Shown one piece after another: positions 1 through 10,805 of a stretch of 64,000 nucleotides of DNA (its first letter is position 1; the number at the start of each line of letters is the position of its first letter). This stretch comes from Tenrec ecaudatus (lineage: Eukaryota; Chordata; Mammalia; Afrosoricida; Tenrecidae), in contig NC_134537.1 in assembly GCF_050624435.1 (NCBI RefSeq), forward strand, positions 125,092,086-125,156,085, read 5' to 3'. Made by a program: the position numbers and the translations under genes. The notes beneath the pieces were generated by a model. The model worked only from the letters and a program-made list of their open reading frames with translations, did not search any database and was not told the DNA's origin.

Positions 1-428
1 AGAGCTCTGGACACTGGAACTCAGGACAGATAAAACCCTCAGGAACAGTCATGGGAGTAGTGTTACCACGAGGGCAGGGGGATGGGGCGGTGGGGGGGGG
101 GGGTGGAGGAAGAAAGGGGGAATACATCACAAGGTTGGATATATAGCCCACCCCCAGGGGACGAACAACAGAAATGTGGATGAAGGGAGACAATGGACAA
201 GTAAGGCATGAAATAACAACAATAAGATATAATTGATGAAGGATTACGAAGGTGGGAGGGGGAGGAGGGAAGGGGACAAAGAGGAGCTGATACCAAGGGC
301 TCAAGTAGAAAGAAAATGCTTTGGAAATGTAAAAATATACAAGTGTGCTTAATACATTTGAATGATGGATTGTGATAAGATTTGTAAAAGCCCCCCAATA
401 AAATGATTAATTGAAAAAAGAAGAAGAA
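1..428 (+). mobile_element. L1 3' UTR end (5' side outside window)
   Basis: The G-rich tract, the stretch 'ggagctgataccaagggctc' and the terminal 'ccccaataaaatgattaa' plus A-rich tail match the 3' end of the L1 family seen complete at 17960-25322. The start lies outside the window. It is non-coding; the antisense 125-residue open frame here is a shadow of the purine-rich strand. Confidence 0.85.
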
Positions 429-485
429 TAGGTTAAGCACCAGGAATGGTCTTTGACATTTTTAGATTTTTTTCTTCCCTTAAAA

Positions 486-535
486 AGCATGTGTGTGTGT
501 GTGTGTGTGCGTGTGTGTATGCGTGTGTGTGTGTG
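486..535. repeat. (GT)n microsatellite
   Basis: About 50 bases of interrupted GT repeat with two GC interruptions. It directly abuts the small inverted-repeat element that follows. Confidence 0.95.
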
Positions 536-600
536 CTTAAAGTTCATGGGAAAGTTCCATTGTCTTTTAATTCCATTTTCCCACTAACTTTTTGAAGGCC
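536..600. mobile_element. Short mariner-like MITE, copy 1
   Basis: A 65-base element. The 5' end (aaagttcatgggaaa) is the reverse complement, with mismatches, of the 3' end (tttcccactaactttttgaag). Three further copies lie at 36959-37028, 45628-45691 and 63489-63562. Size and terminal inverted repeats fit a deletion derivative of a Tc1/mariner transposon. The family name is not assigned. Confidence 0.6.
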
Positions 601-2398
601 TCTCATGTGCATTTAATGTACTATGTTGCTGAAAGAGCAGAGGGAGCTGAAATTAATTACCTACGGTTGCTACTTTACTCATCACTGTTTCTAAGGCACA
701 AACTATGGAAAACCAGTCACTTCCATTTTCCACTTCACGGAAAACACCAGGTCTTAACAGGGAGTAGAAGTGCACCGAGGGAGGTAAAAGGCAATGAAGA
801 TGAGATACACTTGCATGTTGAAAAGGCGCAATTCAGTGGATTCCTGCCCCTCCCCCGAGAAGAATTTGTTTCAAAGGACGACATTGATTCTGCAGCTCCG
901 GGAGATGGACATATCTGATCAGAGAACACGGGAGCAGATGAAGGGGGAGGAAGAGAGAGTGGAGCACAGCCTGGCCCACCAGGCCGTGAGGATGATGTTC
1001 CTGAGTAGAGCAGCCAGTCCACAGAGAGAACAACATGGCTGGCCCCACTGTGAGACATGATGCCCTTCAGTGACTAAGGGCGATACAGGGGACAGCACCA
1101 GAGACACGGTGTGTGAATTGCACCTGACCTGATCCCACCACACCAAGGCAAAGTGTGGGGGAGTGCAGCGAAACAGCAAGGGAATCGAGTGGCAAGATCC
1201 CCAGGGAATGCTGAAATTGGACTTTGGGGCCAGGGCGTGGTGCCCCAACAGACTGGACTGGAAAACACTCCTAAGGGCCAACAAATGATCCCTGAACAAA
1301 CTACAAGCTTTTCTTTCTTGATGTGTTTGTTTTGTTCTTTGTCAGTGGTTTGTTGTTGTGATTTTGTTGTCTGGTTGTATACTGTTGCTTTGTTTTCCTC
1401 TGTCTTGTTTTCGTGCATGTTGTTGTCTCCACAGGTCTGTCTAAATAAGACAGGCTGGATGAACTATCTGGAGGCAAAACAACGGGACTGACAGTTCCGG
1501 GGGTACTTGGGATAGGGGGAGGTGGGGGGTAAGGAAGTGGTGTTAACAAACACAGGGACAAGGGAACAACATGGGACCCAAAATGGCAGTGAGGAGGGAG
1601 TGGCAGGCCTGGTAGGGAAATATCAAGAGTAAGGTTACCTAAACAAGAGGTATAGCTGTAACCCAGGTGGGGACGGAGCATGGTAGTGGGGCAGGAGGAA
1701 GGTCAAGGGAGATTGAGGAAAGAGCTGGAATCAAAGGGCATTTATAGAGGTCTAGACAAAGACATGTACATGCAAATATATATATGAGGATGGGGAAATA
1801 GATCTATGTGTCTATATTTATAGGTTTAGTATTAAGGTGGCGGAAGGACCTTGGGCCTCTACTCAAGCACTCCCTCAATTCATGAATACTTTCTTTTATT
1901 AAATTGGCACTCTATGATGCTCACCCTCCCGACACAACTGCTGAAGCCAAAGCGGGTGAACAAGTAAATGTGGTGAAGAAAGCTGATGGTGCCCTGCTAT
2001 CAAAAGAGATAGTGTCTGGGGTCTTAAAGGCTTGAAGATAAACAAGCGGCCATCTAGCTCAGAAGAAACAAAGCCCACATGGAAGAACACACCAGCCTGT
2101 GTGATCACGAGGTCCCGAAAGGAATCATTTATCAGGCATTAAAGAACAAAAATCATATCATTGGCTGCACACCTCCATGATACGATCGCTGAAGAAAAAC
2201 AGGTGCATAAGCAAATGTGGCGAAGAAAGCTGATGGTGCCCAGCTATCAAAAGAGATAGTGTCTGGGGTCTTAAAGGCTTGAAGGTGAACAAGCGGCCAT
2301 CTAGCTCAGAAGCAACAAAGCCCACATCGAAGAAGCACACCAGCCTGTGTGATCACGAGGTGCTAAAGGGACCAGGTATAAGACATCATGCAAAAAAA

Positions 2399-2410
2399 TA
2401 TATATGTGTG

Positions 2411-2460
<50 letters not shown>
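2399..2460. repeat. (TG)n microsatellite inside L1 3' UTR
   Basis: TATATG/TG repeat, mostly uninterrupted TG, lying between 'catcatgcaaaaaa' and 'taccatagtgaatg'. Other L1 copies carry different simple sequence at the same internal position. Confidence 0.95.
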
Positions 2461-3119
2461 CCATAGTGAATGAAGGGGGGAAGTGCAGAGTGGAGACCCA
2501 GAGCCCATTTGTCGGCCACAGGAGATCCCCTCACAGAGGGGTTTAGGAGAGGAGATGGGTCAGTCAGGGCGCAATATAGTACTGATGAAGAACACAGCTT
2601 TCCCCCAGATCCTGGATGCTTCCTCCCCCCCAACTACCATGATCCGAATTCTACCTTGCAGGACTGGATAGGGCAGAGGTTGTACACTGGTGCATATGGG
2701 AGCTGGATGCACAGGGAATCCAGAGTGGACGATACCTTCAGGACCAGGGGTGTGAGGGGCGATACTGGGAGAGTCGAGGGTGAGTGGGCTGGAAAGGGGG
2801 AACCCATTACAAGGATCCACATGTAGCCTCCTCCCTGGGAGACGGATGGCAGAGAAGCGGGGGGGGGGGGGGGGAGGGAGAGTCTGGATAAGGCAAGATA
2901 TGACAAAATAACAATCTATAAATTATCAAGGGCTCACGAGGGAGGGGGGAATGGGGAGGGAGGGGGGAAAAAAGAGGACCTGATGCAAAGGGCTGAAGTA
3001 GAGAGCAAATGCTTTGAAATTGATTAGGGAAAAGAATGTACAGATGTGCTTTATATAATTCATGTATGTATATGTATGGATTGTGATAAGAGTTGTATAA
3101 GCCCCTAATAAAATGTAAA

Positions 3120-3198
3120 AAAAGAATATATATGTAAAGTTAGAATAATATAAAATAATTTTTTCTGAAATAAAAATAAATATACTCCAGTTGAAAAA
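3120..3198 (+). other. Probable 3'-transduced flank of L1
   Basis: AT-rich sequence unrelated to the L1 end, located between the L1 polyadenylation signal and the right target duplication. It contains two AATAAA hexamers (3169-3174 and 3175-3180) followed about 20 bases later by an A-tract. This is what read-through past the weak L1 signal to a downstream genomic polyadenylation site would leave. It is inference from boundaries; the source locus is not in the window. Confidence 0.65.
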
Positions 3199-3213
3199 AA
3201 AAGGCACAATTCA

Positions 3214-3599
3214 TGCAAGAACGTATCCCTACAAATTCCCATACCAAAAGCTTACCACTCTGAGAGCAAAGCTAGACTCATTGTCCGCCTACTGCTGCTT
3301 CCAACAAACCTAAAATTCCTGCTAAGCCGTCAAGTTGAGAAGAGTTCTGGACCATAGCAGCGCTCTCTTACTTGCAACATGCCGGCCATCTACATGTAAA
3401 AGCATCACTAACACGTACGGATTCAAGCCTACCTTTTCATATGCCCCGTGTTTGTGTTATGAGTATGTTTCTTCTTCTTTCAGAGCTTATCATTCCCACC
3501 CCACTGCCCCCTGTGTCTCTTTGGAGATCGGCCAGTTTGTTTCTGTTCTTTTAGTGATTGTCCAAGAAATCTCAATACCCATTCTTAAATCACTGAAGT
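3214..3599. other. Unassigned stretch
   Basis: I see no recognisable repeat or gene. Two overlapping short open frames (to 100 residues) show no known motif. Confidence 0.4.
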
Positions 3600-3725
3600 C
3601 TAAGGTCACCAGTTTGAAGCCACCAGCGACCCTATAGCAGAAAAAGGAGACTTCCTACTTCCATAAAGAGTCACAGTCGCTGAAGTGCACAGCGGCAGTT
3701 CTACTTGGTCCTATAGGCCTGCCCA
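3600..3725 (+). mobile_element. AfroSINE, 5'-truncated
   Basis: Matches the body of the afrotherian tRNA-derived SINE: 'agtttgaagccaccagc', 'ccataaagagtcacagtc' and 'ggcagttctacttggtcct'. The tRNA-like head is missing. Confidence 0.75.
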
Positions 3726-3797
3726 GGGGTGGAAGAGACATGATGGCAGTGAGGTTTTCAGTGTGTTGGGAGAATTTTGAAAATACACCAGAGGCGC

Positions 3798-3960
3798 TCT
3801 GGGGCCTGGTGGGTTACGCTTGGGCTGCTAAGCACGGGTCAGCAGTTTGAAAGATGTGGCCGGCAACGCTTGCAAAGGTTAGCCAGTTTCAGAAACGCAC
3901 AAGGCAGCTCTACTCTGCTCCCGAGGGTCACTGACAGAACTGACTCCGAGCAGTGACATT
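3798..3960 (+). mobile_element. AfroSINE
   Basis: Includes the head 'ggcctggtgggttacgcttg', the 'gggctgctaagc' segment and the body to 'gggtcactgacagaactgac'. Diverged, but in the expected order. Confidence 0.75.
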
Positions 3961-4179
3961 TTGGAAAGGGTGTCCAACGCTTACCGACACAGCAGACAAT
4001 AGCTGACTGCTTTCATTCCACTGGTCTCCTGTCGACTGATGGATGTTCTATGTTTTAATTGTATCCTGTTTTGTCGTGGCGGTTTTTTAACTCATCAAGT
4101 CATTATTATTTTTCCAATAATGAGTATGCATTGCTATTCCCCATAGTGGTAGAAATTCGGGTGCTCCTCCTTCCCATCA

Positions 4180-4550
4180 TGGGGCGGAGTTGCTCTGCCC
4201 CACCCTCGTGAACTTGGATGTGGCTGCCTGGTTTGTTTGGGCCAGTGAAAGGGGAGCCCTCGTAACTGGGTCAGGTCGGATCGGAAGGAACGCCATTAGG
4301 GGCTGTTACTCCTTTCGCGGTTGCCTTTTCCTCTTGTCACAGGAACCGGCAGCATTCCAGAAGCATCCACAGGTGGAGGAGTCCTCACCCTGAGCCCTTG
4401 AGATAAGACAGTGTGAACGTAGGGTCCAGCCAATGCCCAGTGGACATACAGCAGAAGTGGGACGATAACCTTGATTCTTTCGATTCACTGAGCATTTGGG
4501 ACTCTATTATGCCAGACTGCTGTGCTACACCATAGCCTGTCTTGAGGGGT
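4180..4550 (+). mobile_element. Ancient mammalian dispersed repeat, family uncertain
   Basis: Resembles an old repeat known from many mammals: 'gttgctctgccccaccctcg', then 'gaacttggatgtggctgcct', a central 'aaccggcagcattccag', and an end like 'cactgagcatttggg'. I recognise the pattern but cannot assign the family. The 67-residue frame at 4190-4393 is inside it and is not a gene. Confidence 0.5.
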
Positions 4551-4554
4551 TAAC

Positions 4555-4985
4555 TCATATTTTCCCAGTTTCTATGCTCTCAGACCTTCCTTCTGCCTTC
4601 CTTAGCTTCTGCTCCAAACATCTCCTTCAGGATTTTCTTTAGTCTGGTTTTGCTGGTGGTGAACTCAGTTTTCGTTGGCTAGAAATGACTTTATTTCATT
4701 TCCTTTAAAATGAAATATTCTTTCAAAATATTTTCCCTAGGCATAGGATGTATGTTGACAGCTCTTCTTTCAGCACAATGGAGATCTAATCCTACCCTCT
4801 CCTGGTTCCAATTATTGCTGTGAAGAGGCAACTGTAATTAAATCACTCTAAAAATAATCTGCCTGTTTGTCCTTGGAATTCTTCTCATATATGTTTGGTG
4901 CTCCCCATTTTACTATGTCTGGGCATGGATTTCTCTTTATTTAGCATATTTAAGGTTGTGCTGGGTTTCCTAAGGCCATGACTTA
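4555..4985 (-). mobile_element. Old L1M-type 5' region fragment
   Basis: Reads like the reverse complement of an old L1 5' region: 'gactttatttcatttccttt', 'atgttgacagctcttctttc', then a stretch near 'ctgggcatggatttctcttt'. It is diverged and has no open frame. Confidence 0.5.
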
Positions 4986-5555
4986 CGGTCTTTAATCTAT
5001 GTAGGCTCGTTGGCCAATATGATGTGTCTCACAGTCAAACAGGGAGCTTAGCTTTTCCACCAATGAACATGTGTGATAGTTAGGTTCTATGTCAACTTTG
5101 GCAGGCCAGGATTCTCCCAAGATGTATAGTGTGTGGTCTACTCCAGGATAAGATCTTAACATGGAGCAGCCAAACAATAAGTCTTGATACAATTAAGGAA
5201 GTTTACTCGGGGTGTGGCCTACTCATCATATAGATTCACAGCTGTGTGGAAGCTCACTTCCAATACTGGATCTGAATCTTGCATCTGGTTTATAAACTTC
5301 CCGTTATATCACCTGTTGATCGGCTGACGACTGACTTGGGGTTCATTCAGCTGAGCTCTGATCCATTCAGCTTGGAATTCACCAACCTGTGGTCTTCCTG
5401 CTTTGTCTTCCTGCTTCTTCCTTATCAGCCCCTGCAGCTACAGGAGTCAGGGGAAGCCCTTAACTTACACCTGACCCACGGTCTTGAACTGGACTGGAGT
5501 TAACCACTTCTACAAATGTGTGAGTCATCTCTTCATATAAAACTCTTTCTAGGTG

Positions 5556-6512
5556 AACAAGCGGCCATCTAGCTCAGAAGCAAAAAAGCCCACATGGAAG
5601 AAGCACACCGGCCAGTGCGATCACGAGGTGCCAAAGGGACCAGGTATAAGGCATCATGCAAAAAAAAAAAAAGATATATGTGTGTATATGTATATATGTG
5701 CATATGTATGTATATGTATGTGTACCATATTGAATGAAGGGGGAAGTGCAGAGTGGAGACCCAAGGCCCAAGTGTCAGCCAATGGAGATCCCCTCACAGA
5801 GGGGTTCAGGAGAGGAGATGGGTCAAGTAGGGTGCGAGGTAGTACCAATGAAGAACACAGCTTTCCCCCAGATCCTGGATGCTTCCTCCCCCCCAACTAC
5901 CATGATCCGAATTCTACCTTGCAGGACTGGATAGGGCAGAGGTTGTACACTGGTACATATGAGGGCTGGAGGCACAGGGAATCTAGGGTGGATGATACCT
6001 TCAGGACCAAGGGTGTGAGGGGCGATGCTGGGAGAGTGGAGGGCGAGTGGGTTGGAAAGGGGGAACTGATTACAAGGATCCACATGTGACCTCCTTCCTG
6101 GGAGAGGGACGGCAGGGAAGGGGGGGGAAGGGAGACTCCGGATAGGGCAAGATATGACAAAATAATGATGTATAAATTACCAAGGGCACATGAGGGAGGG
6201 GGGAGCGGAGAGGGAGGGAAAAAAAAAGAGGACCCGATGCAAAGGGCTTAAGTGGTGAGCAAATGCTTTGAGAATGATTGGGGCAGGGAATATATGGATG
6301 TGCTTTATACAATTGATGTATGTATATGTATGGATTGTGATAAGAGTTGTATGAGTCCCTAATAAAATGTAAAAAAAGAAAAGAGGAGAAAAAAAAAGAA
6401 AATGATTAGGGCAAAGAATGTACAGATGTGCTTTATACAATTGATGTATGTATATGTATGGACTGTGATAAGAGTTGTATGAGCCCCTAATAAATTGTTT
6501 AAAAAAAAACAA
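5556..6512 (+). mobile_element. 5'-truncated L1 inserted in LTR, with duplicated tail
   Basis: A perfect 17-base target duplication (aaaactctttctaggtg at 5539-5555 and 6513-6529) brackets this L1. It begins at 'aacaagcggccatctagc' of the 3' UTR. After a first L1 end (aataaaatg near 6360) and an A/G-rich tract, the last ~100 bases of the element recur (6399-6500) before the final A-tail. A 178-residue sense frame (5553-6089) runs through the copy, but its reading frame corresponds to normally non-coding 3' UTR. Confidence 0.9.
5670..5726. repeat. TATATG-type microsatellite inside L1
   Basis: Alternating TG/TA repeat at the same L1 3' UTR position as the (TG)n at 2399-2460. Confidence 0.9.
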
Positions 6513-6637
6513 AAAACTCTTTCTAGGTGCATACAAGCGGTTTTGCTTCTCTAGAGAACCTATTCCAATACAGACATGAGATATTAAAATGAGATTGAAA
6601 GTATGTTGCATATTATTCACTTTCAGAAAGTAGTCTG

Positions 6638-6966
6638 GAGGGTGGGATGGAAAGAGGAAACCGATTACAAGGATCTACATATAACCTCTTCCCTGGGGGG
6701 ATGGACAACAGAAAAGTGGGTGGAGATGTTTGACAGTGTTAAGATATGAAAAAATAATAATAATTTATAAATTATCAAGGGTTCAGGAGGGAGTGGGGAG
6801 TGGGGAGGGAGGGGAAAAATAAGGAGCTGATACCAAGGGCTCAAGCAAAAAGCAAATGTGTTGAGAATGATAATGGTAACAAATGTACAAATGTGCTTGA
6901 CATAATGGATGGATGTATGGATTGTGATGAGTTGTACGAGACCCCAATAAAATGATTTTTTTAAAA
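6638..6966 (+). mobile_element. L1 3' end, 5'-truncated
   Basis: About 330 bases of L1 3' end with 'ccccaataaaatga' and a tail. The 13-base target duplication agaaagtagtctg lies at 6625-6637 and 6967-6979, so both boundaries are secure. Confidence 0.92.
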
Positions 6967-7147
6967 AGAAAGTAGTCTGTCATCTGTGTATTTTAGAGCG
7001 TTTTCCTCGAAAATTGGTAAAATTAACATTTCAGAGCCTAAAGATCGAAGCATCAGATATTTGAAAAATCGAATGCATTACTTCAGTCCGTCACGATTAT
7101 GCTGAATAACGAAGATGTTATTGTCTACTTACCAGCCTGACTAGGAA

Positions 7148-7335
7148 TTCTGGTGGTGCGCTGGCCTGCTAACTGCAAGGTTAGCATGGCTCAAACACAC
7201 CAACCACTCTGCGGGAGAAAGCAGAGGGAGTCTGCTCTCAGAGAGATTTACCGTCTCAGAAACCTTAAGGAGCAGGTCTGCTCTGGTTTGTAGGGTTGCT
7301 ATGAGTTGCAATTGACTTAGTGGCAGTGGGCATTG
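7148..7335 (+). mobile_element. AfroSINE
   Basis: Head 'ggtggtgcgctggcctgcta', body 'caaccactctgcgggagaaa', end 'gggttgctatgagttgcaat'. Complete but diverged. Confidence 0.85.
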
Positions 7336-7882
7336 GTCTACTTGTTTATTTCCAACCTCATTCAAAAAGTTTCACAGACAAAGTCACACTAGGAGTGTCC
7401 AGTAGAGTCTGCAATAGAGCCACCTTTCCCCACCACTACCGCCACCTCTTATATTACTTGTCCAGATGCTGAAAAAAGCACACTGCTTTCTTCACGCTGT
7501 ATCTGAGAGCGTTCTCCATCAGTGTTCTTGACAAGTGCCATGGCTGCTAAGACAGGGTGCCAGTGCATTTGCTCTTATTAACATGCTGAAAATATTTGCT
7601 CCCCTACAGCTGTCATTTTGCATAGCCATGGACACAAAGCACAGATACCATCTGGGATATCCTGGCAAAGGAGAGCATGGCTGTTTGAAATTACCCTCTA
7701 ACTTAATTTCACAGTTTTAAAAATCCTTGCTTCTATCATATGTTAATCAGAGAAAGTAATGAACAGTTATCTTTTTAGTGATAAATAACTGAAAATTAAG
7801 AAGCTGCTATGAATGGGACCAACTAATAATTATGTGACTGGAACATGAGGAACGAAGAACCAATAATATAAAATTAATTAAG
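7336..7882. other. Unassigned stretch
   Basis: No repeat or gene recognised. A 61-residue frame at 7535-7720 has no motif I can identify. Confidence 0.4.
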
Positions 7883-7988
7883 GTACTTGCTTCGGCAGCA
7901 CATAGACTAAAATTGGAATGAAACAGAGAAAATTAGCATGGCCCCCGAGCAAGGATGACATGCAAATTCATGAGCATTCCATATTTTT
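7883..7988 (+). pseudogene. RNU6 (pseudogene): U6 snRNA pseudogene
   Basis: A 106-base match to U6 spliceosomal RNA over its whole length, from the 5' stem 'gcttcggcagcacat' to the terminal 'attccatattttt'. The ACAGAG box and the AGC of the catalytic triad region are kept. About a dozen substitutions and a one- to two-base loss in the 3' stem ('catgagcattcc') mark it as a degenerate copy. No distal or proximal sequence element of a Pol III type 3 promoter is evident upstream, only AT-rich sequence. It is most likely a dead retrocopy. Confidence 0.93.
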
Positions 7989-9205
7989 CAACATATATAA
8001 AAATCTATTAATTCCCTTATTCTTTCACTTTCCTCAACTCTGGTATGCACCAAAAAGAAATCTTAACTTTCCTGTGCTATCATTATAAAAATAATAAAGT
8101 ATTTTCCTAGTATGGAAAAAAATTAACTAAAGCTACTTAAAGAAAATTTTGGTTTTATTGATTTATTCATTTTGGTCTATTACAAAGAGGTTTCCCTGAT
8201 GGTAAAAATGCTTTACAATGCCTATAACTGTGATTACAAGACAAATTGGTTGAGTTATGTTGCTAGTAGCCTTTGGCTTATAGGGCTCATCAGGAGTCCA
8301 GAAAAACAGAGCTATGTTAATTAAAAAAATGTTAAAACTGTCAACAGGAATATAAAACATGAGGTGACTACATACATCTAAATTGGTGTTTCCTTTCAGG
8401 GAAGTGATGTCATTAAAAATGACAAAGTAATAATCTCTAAAAATTATTGCCTTAAAAAAAAAAAAGCTGTGATAGAACTGTCAAAAACCCTTAGGATAAA
8501 CCTTTCTTTCCCCAGAACTCTGGATGTTAACCCAAACCTTGTGACAACCTGGGGAGCACTTAGCTCAATTAAAATGGCGGGATTCTGATAAGAATGAACT
8601 TCATAACATTTTGATTTCTCTGTCCCCAGCTCCTTCTCCTCAGGTCTGTGCTACTTGGCTCGTGACAGCCACCAGAGGGGAAAGATTGAGGATGAGTTCT
8701 TCAAAGCCTCCTTCCCAGAAAATGGTTGTTATTTTGACACGGTTGAGGGTACCTTGCAGGATACTACTTCCAAGCTGTGTGTATTTGAAGCTGAGGTTAA
8801 CCGGTGCCAATGCCTTTCCCCTGGACATCTGTCAAGGACACTTATGGGCAATTTTATAACTTTGCAGTTGCCTGTACATTAGATAACCATTGAGGCAAAT
8901 CGCCTAACCTACTGTAAGTTTCAAAGAAAAATCTAGGGAATGAGATGTTCAGAGGAGCTTTGAAAAGCTTCTACATGTTCCTGGGTCTATAGAAGACTGT
9001 ATGCATACCCAGAGCTATGTCCATACTCCAGAAAGACATAAAAAAGACCCTAAATTCTCACGTCTGGCGTACCTTGAGGCACAACACAAGGAGAATGTGA
9101 AAACTAAGGTAGAGTTGTCAACTGCTCTTGGCTGAGTGTTGAAGGAGGGCCTGCAGCTGCACATAAGAACATTGGTGAAGCCCGGATGCTTACTCTTTCC
9201 AGATG
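7989..9205. other. Unassigned AT-rich stretch with one odd open frame
   Basis: Mostly unrecognised sequence. At 8655-8882 a 75-residue plus-strand frame with ordinary, non-repetitive composition follows a pyrimidine-rich tract and AG at about 8625-8644. That looks superficially like a splice acceptor, but I do not recognise the protein and no donor or partner exon is visible. Confidence 0.35.
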
Positions 9206-9425
9206 GTCTACTGAGTCATTAGCTGCCTACAACGCTAACCAAGCTGAATTCAGAAGAGGAATGAACATCGAATAGCATTTTGCCATCAGATGGATTTTGG
9301 CTAAAAGCAGAGTATCACCAGAAATATGTTTCCTTGTGATTTAATTAGCCATGCAAAGGCATTTGACTATATGGCTCATAGCAAACTGTGGGCAACATTG
9401 AGAAGAATGGGAATTCCACACACTA
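9206..9425 (+). mobile_element. BovB/RTE reverse transcriptase fragment
   Basis: Translation around 9344-9415 gives HAKAFDYMAHSKLWATLRRM, matching the palm region of RTE/BovB reverse transcriptase. It is frameshifted and truncated. Other BovB pieces occur at 27400-27860 and 37620-38820. Confidence 0.8.
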
Positions 9426-9429
9426 TAAC

Positions 9430-9455
9430 CACACACACACTCTCACACACCAAAA
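9430..9455. repeat. Short CA-rich repeat
   Basis: CACACA-rich tract within AT-rich sequence. Confidence 0.6.
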
Positions 9456-9959
9456 AGCATGCTGTAGTATTCACACTTAACTGGAACAGGTTTGAAGACT
9501 TGTTGTTTCCAGGTATTTAATTTTTTCATATACAATTAATTGAACCTGTCCCTGAAAAAGCCTTGATGTTCAACTTATAAGACAAACACATCAAATTAAC
9601 TAATAAAACTATGTTGAAGAAGCGGAAAGAAAATCTGTCTAAAGAGTAAAAAGGGAATTATAACAGCAATGTCTCATTAGATAAAGAATATCAATTATGA
9701 GATATAAATTATTTTTTAAAAAAACAACAGAAATTCCAGAATTGAAAAAGACAATATCTACATTTTTAAAAAAATCACTAGAGAAGTAGTTTTCAACTAG
9801 AAAAAAGAATCAATAACCTGAATGTATGCCTATTGAGATTATCCATTAAGACAAATAGAAAGGAAAGTGAACAGAGACTGGCATGTGAGACACACACACA
9901 TAAGCATGCCAACATGGGCACAATGGAAGTCTAGAGAAGAGAGGGAGAAGGGGGCAGAA

Positions 9960-10380
9960 AGAGTAACTGAAGAAATCATAGCTGGGCGCTCACCAAATCT
10001 CACAAAAATCATTTCTCGACACCACTAAGAAGCTCAACCAATGCCAAGTAGTGTAAACCCAGAAATCCACAACCTCACACATCATAATCCAACATGGAAA
10101 AAGCTTAAGACAAAGGATCTTGACAGCAGCAAGAGAAAAGCGCCTCATAGCACATAGAACCCCCAACGAGATTCATCACTGTGTTCTCAGCAGAAACCAC
10201 AACTTCCAGAGGCTGCGGGATGATATATTCAAAGTACTGAAATACAAGGGCTGTCTACTACAAATTCTACATTCAGCAAAGTATAAAAATAAAGAAGAAT
10301 TAAAGACTTCAAGATAAACAAAAACAGAGAATATGTCCCTAGCAGACCTTCCCTGCAAGAAATACTAAAGTTCTTCATAC
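9960..10380 (+). mobile_element. Old L1M/HAL1-like ORF1 end
   Basis: The succession 'gcagcaagagaaaagcgcct', 'gatgatatattcaaagtact', 'ctacattcagcaaagtataa', 'acttcaagataaacaaaaac' follows the 3' part of L1/HAL1 ORF1. Stops and frameshifts are present. Confidence 0.6.
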
Positions 10381-10457
10381 TAAAAGAAAAAGACACTAGA
10401 TCATAACTTGAATCCCCATGAAGTAATAAGAACCCTTACTGGTAAATTTAACTATAT

Positions 10458-10573
10458 ACCGTATATACTCAAGGATAAGCTGACCTGAATAGCAGCCAAG
10501 GCACCTAATTTTACCACAAAAAATGGCATTAAAAATATGATGGAAAACTCAGCTTATATGAGTATACACAGTA
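10458..10573. mobile_element. Small inverted-repeat DNA element, ACCGTATATACTC family, copy 1
   Basis: About 116 bases. The left end accgtatatactcaaggata is the inverted counterpart of the right end cttatatgagtatacacagt. Partial copies lie at 17908-17955 and, inverted, at 27326-27395. No coding capacity; non-autonomous DNA transposon by structure. Confidence 0.6.
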
Positions 10574-10805
10574 GGTAATTTAAAAATAAAATATTGATAT
10601 TTATAACTTTTTCTGTTAGATTAAAAGCACTTCTTAAGTTGGGATTTTCTAGGGAAATAGACATGTGGATCTTAATTAAAATCTTTTAAAAAGAGAGCTT
10701 AAATGATAAGACTTGGCATACACAATGGTGAAACTGGTATATCTAAAAACTTGCCAGCTTGCATCTCAAGAACCACGAGTCAGGTCAAAATACCTCTAGA
10801 TGGAC

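Larger units (their letters stand above)
836..3198 (+). mobile_element. 5'-truncated L1 (3' UTR only) with likely 3' transduction
   Basis: This L1 copy begins inside the 3' UTR ('gtggattcctgcc') and carries no ORF2. It holds two direct copies of a roughly 190-base 3' UTR repeat (about 1927-2115 and 2165-2362), a GT microsatellite at 2399-2460, and the canonical L1 end 'cccctaataaaatgt' at 3103-3117. The element does not stop there. A further 75 bases with their own AATAAA motifs and A-tract follow, and the 15-base target duplication aaaaggcRcaattca is at 821-835 and 3199-3213. The duplication places the true insert end near 3198. A 118-residue sense frame (2470-2826) recurs in other copies, but nothing shows it is translated. 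Confidence 0.85.
5072..6573 (+). mobile_element. ERVL-type solo LTR, split by an L1
   Basis: The LTR occupies 5072-5555 and 6530-6573. It starts 'tgtgatagttaggttctatg', has 'aactctttctaggtg' near its 3' part, and ends 'ttctctagagaacctattcc', the pattern of MLT2/ERVL LTR ends. A 5-base direct repeat (acatg) at 5067-5071 and 6574-6578 is consistent with ERVL integration. It has no internal genes. The interruption at 5556-6512 is a later L1. Confidence 0.7.

Noticed and set aside
4190-4393. 67-residue frame with gene-like composition
   Set aside because: It lies within an old dispersed repeat and has no recognised domain.
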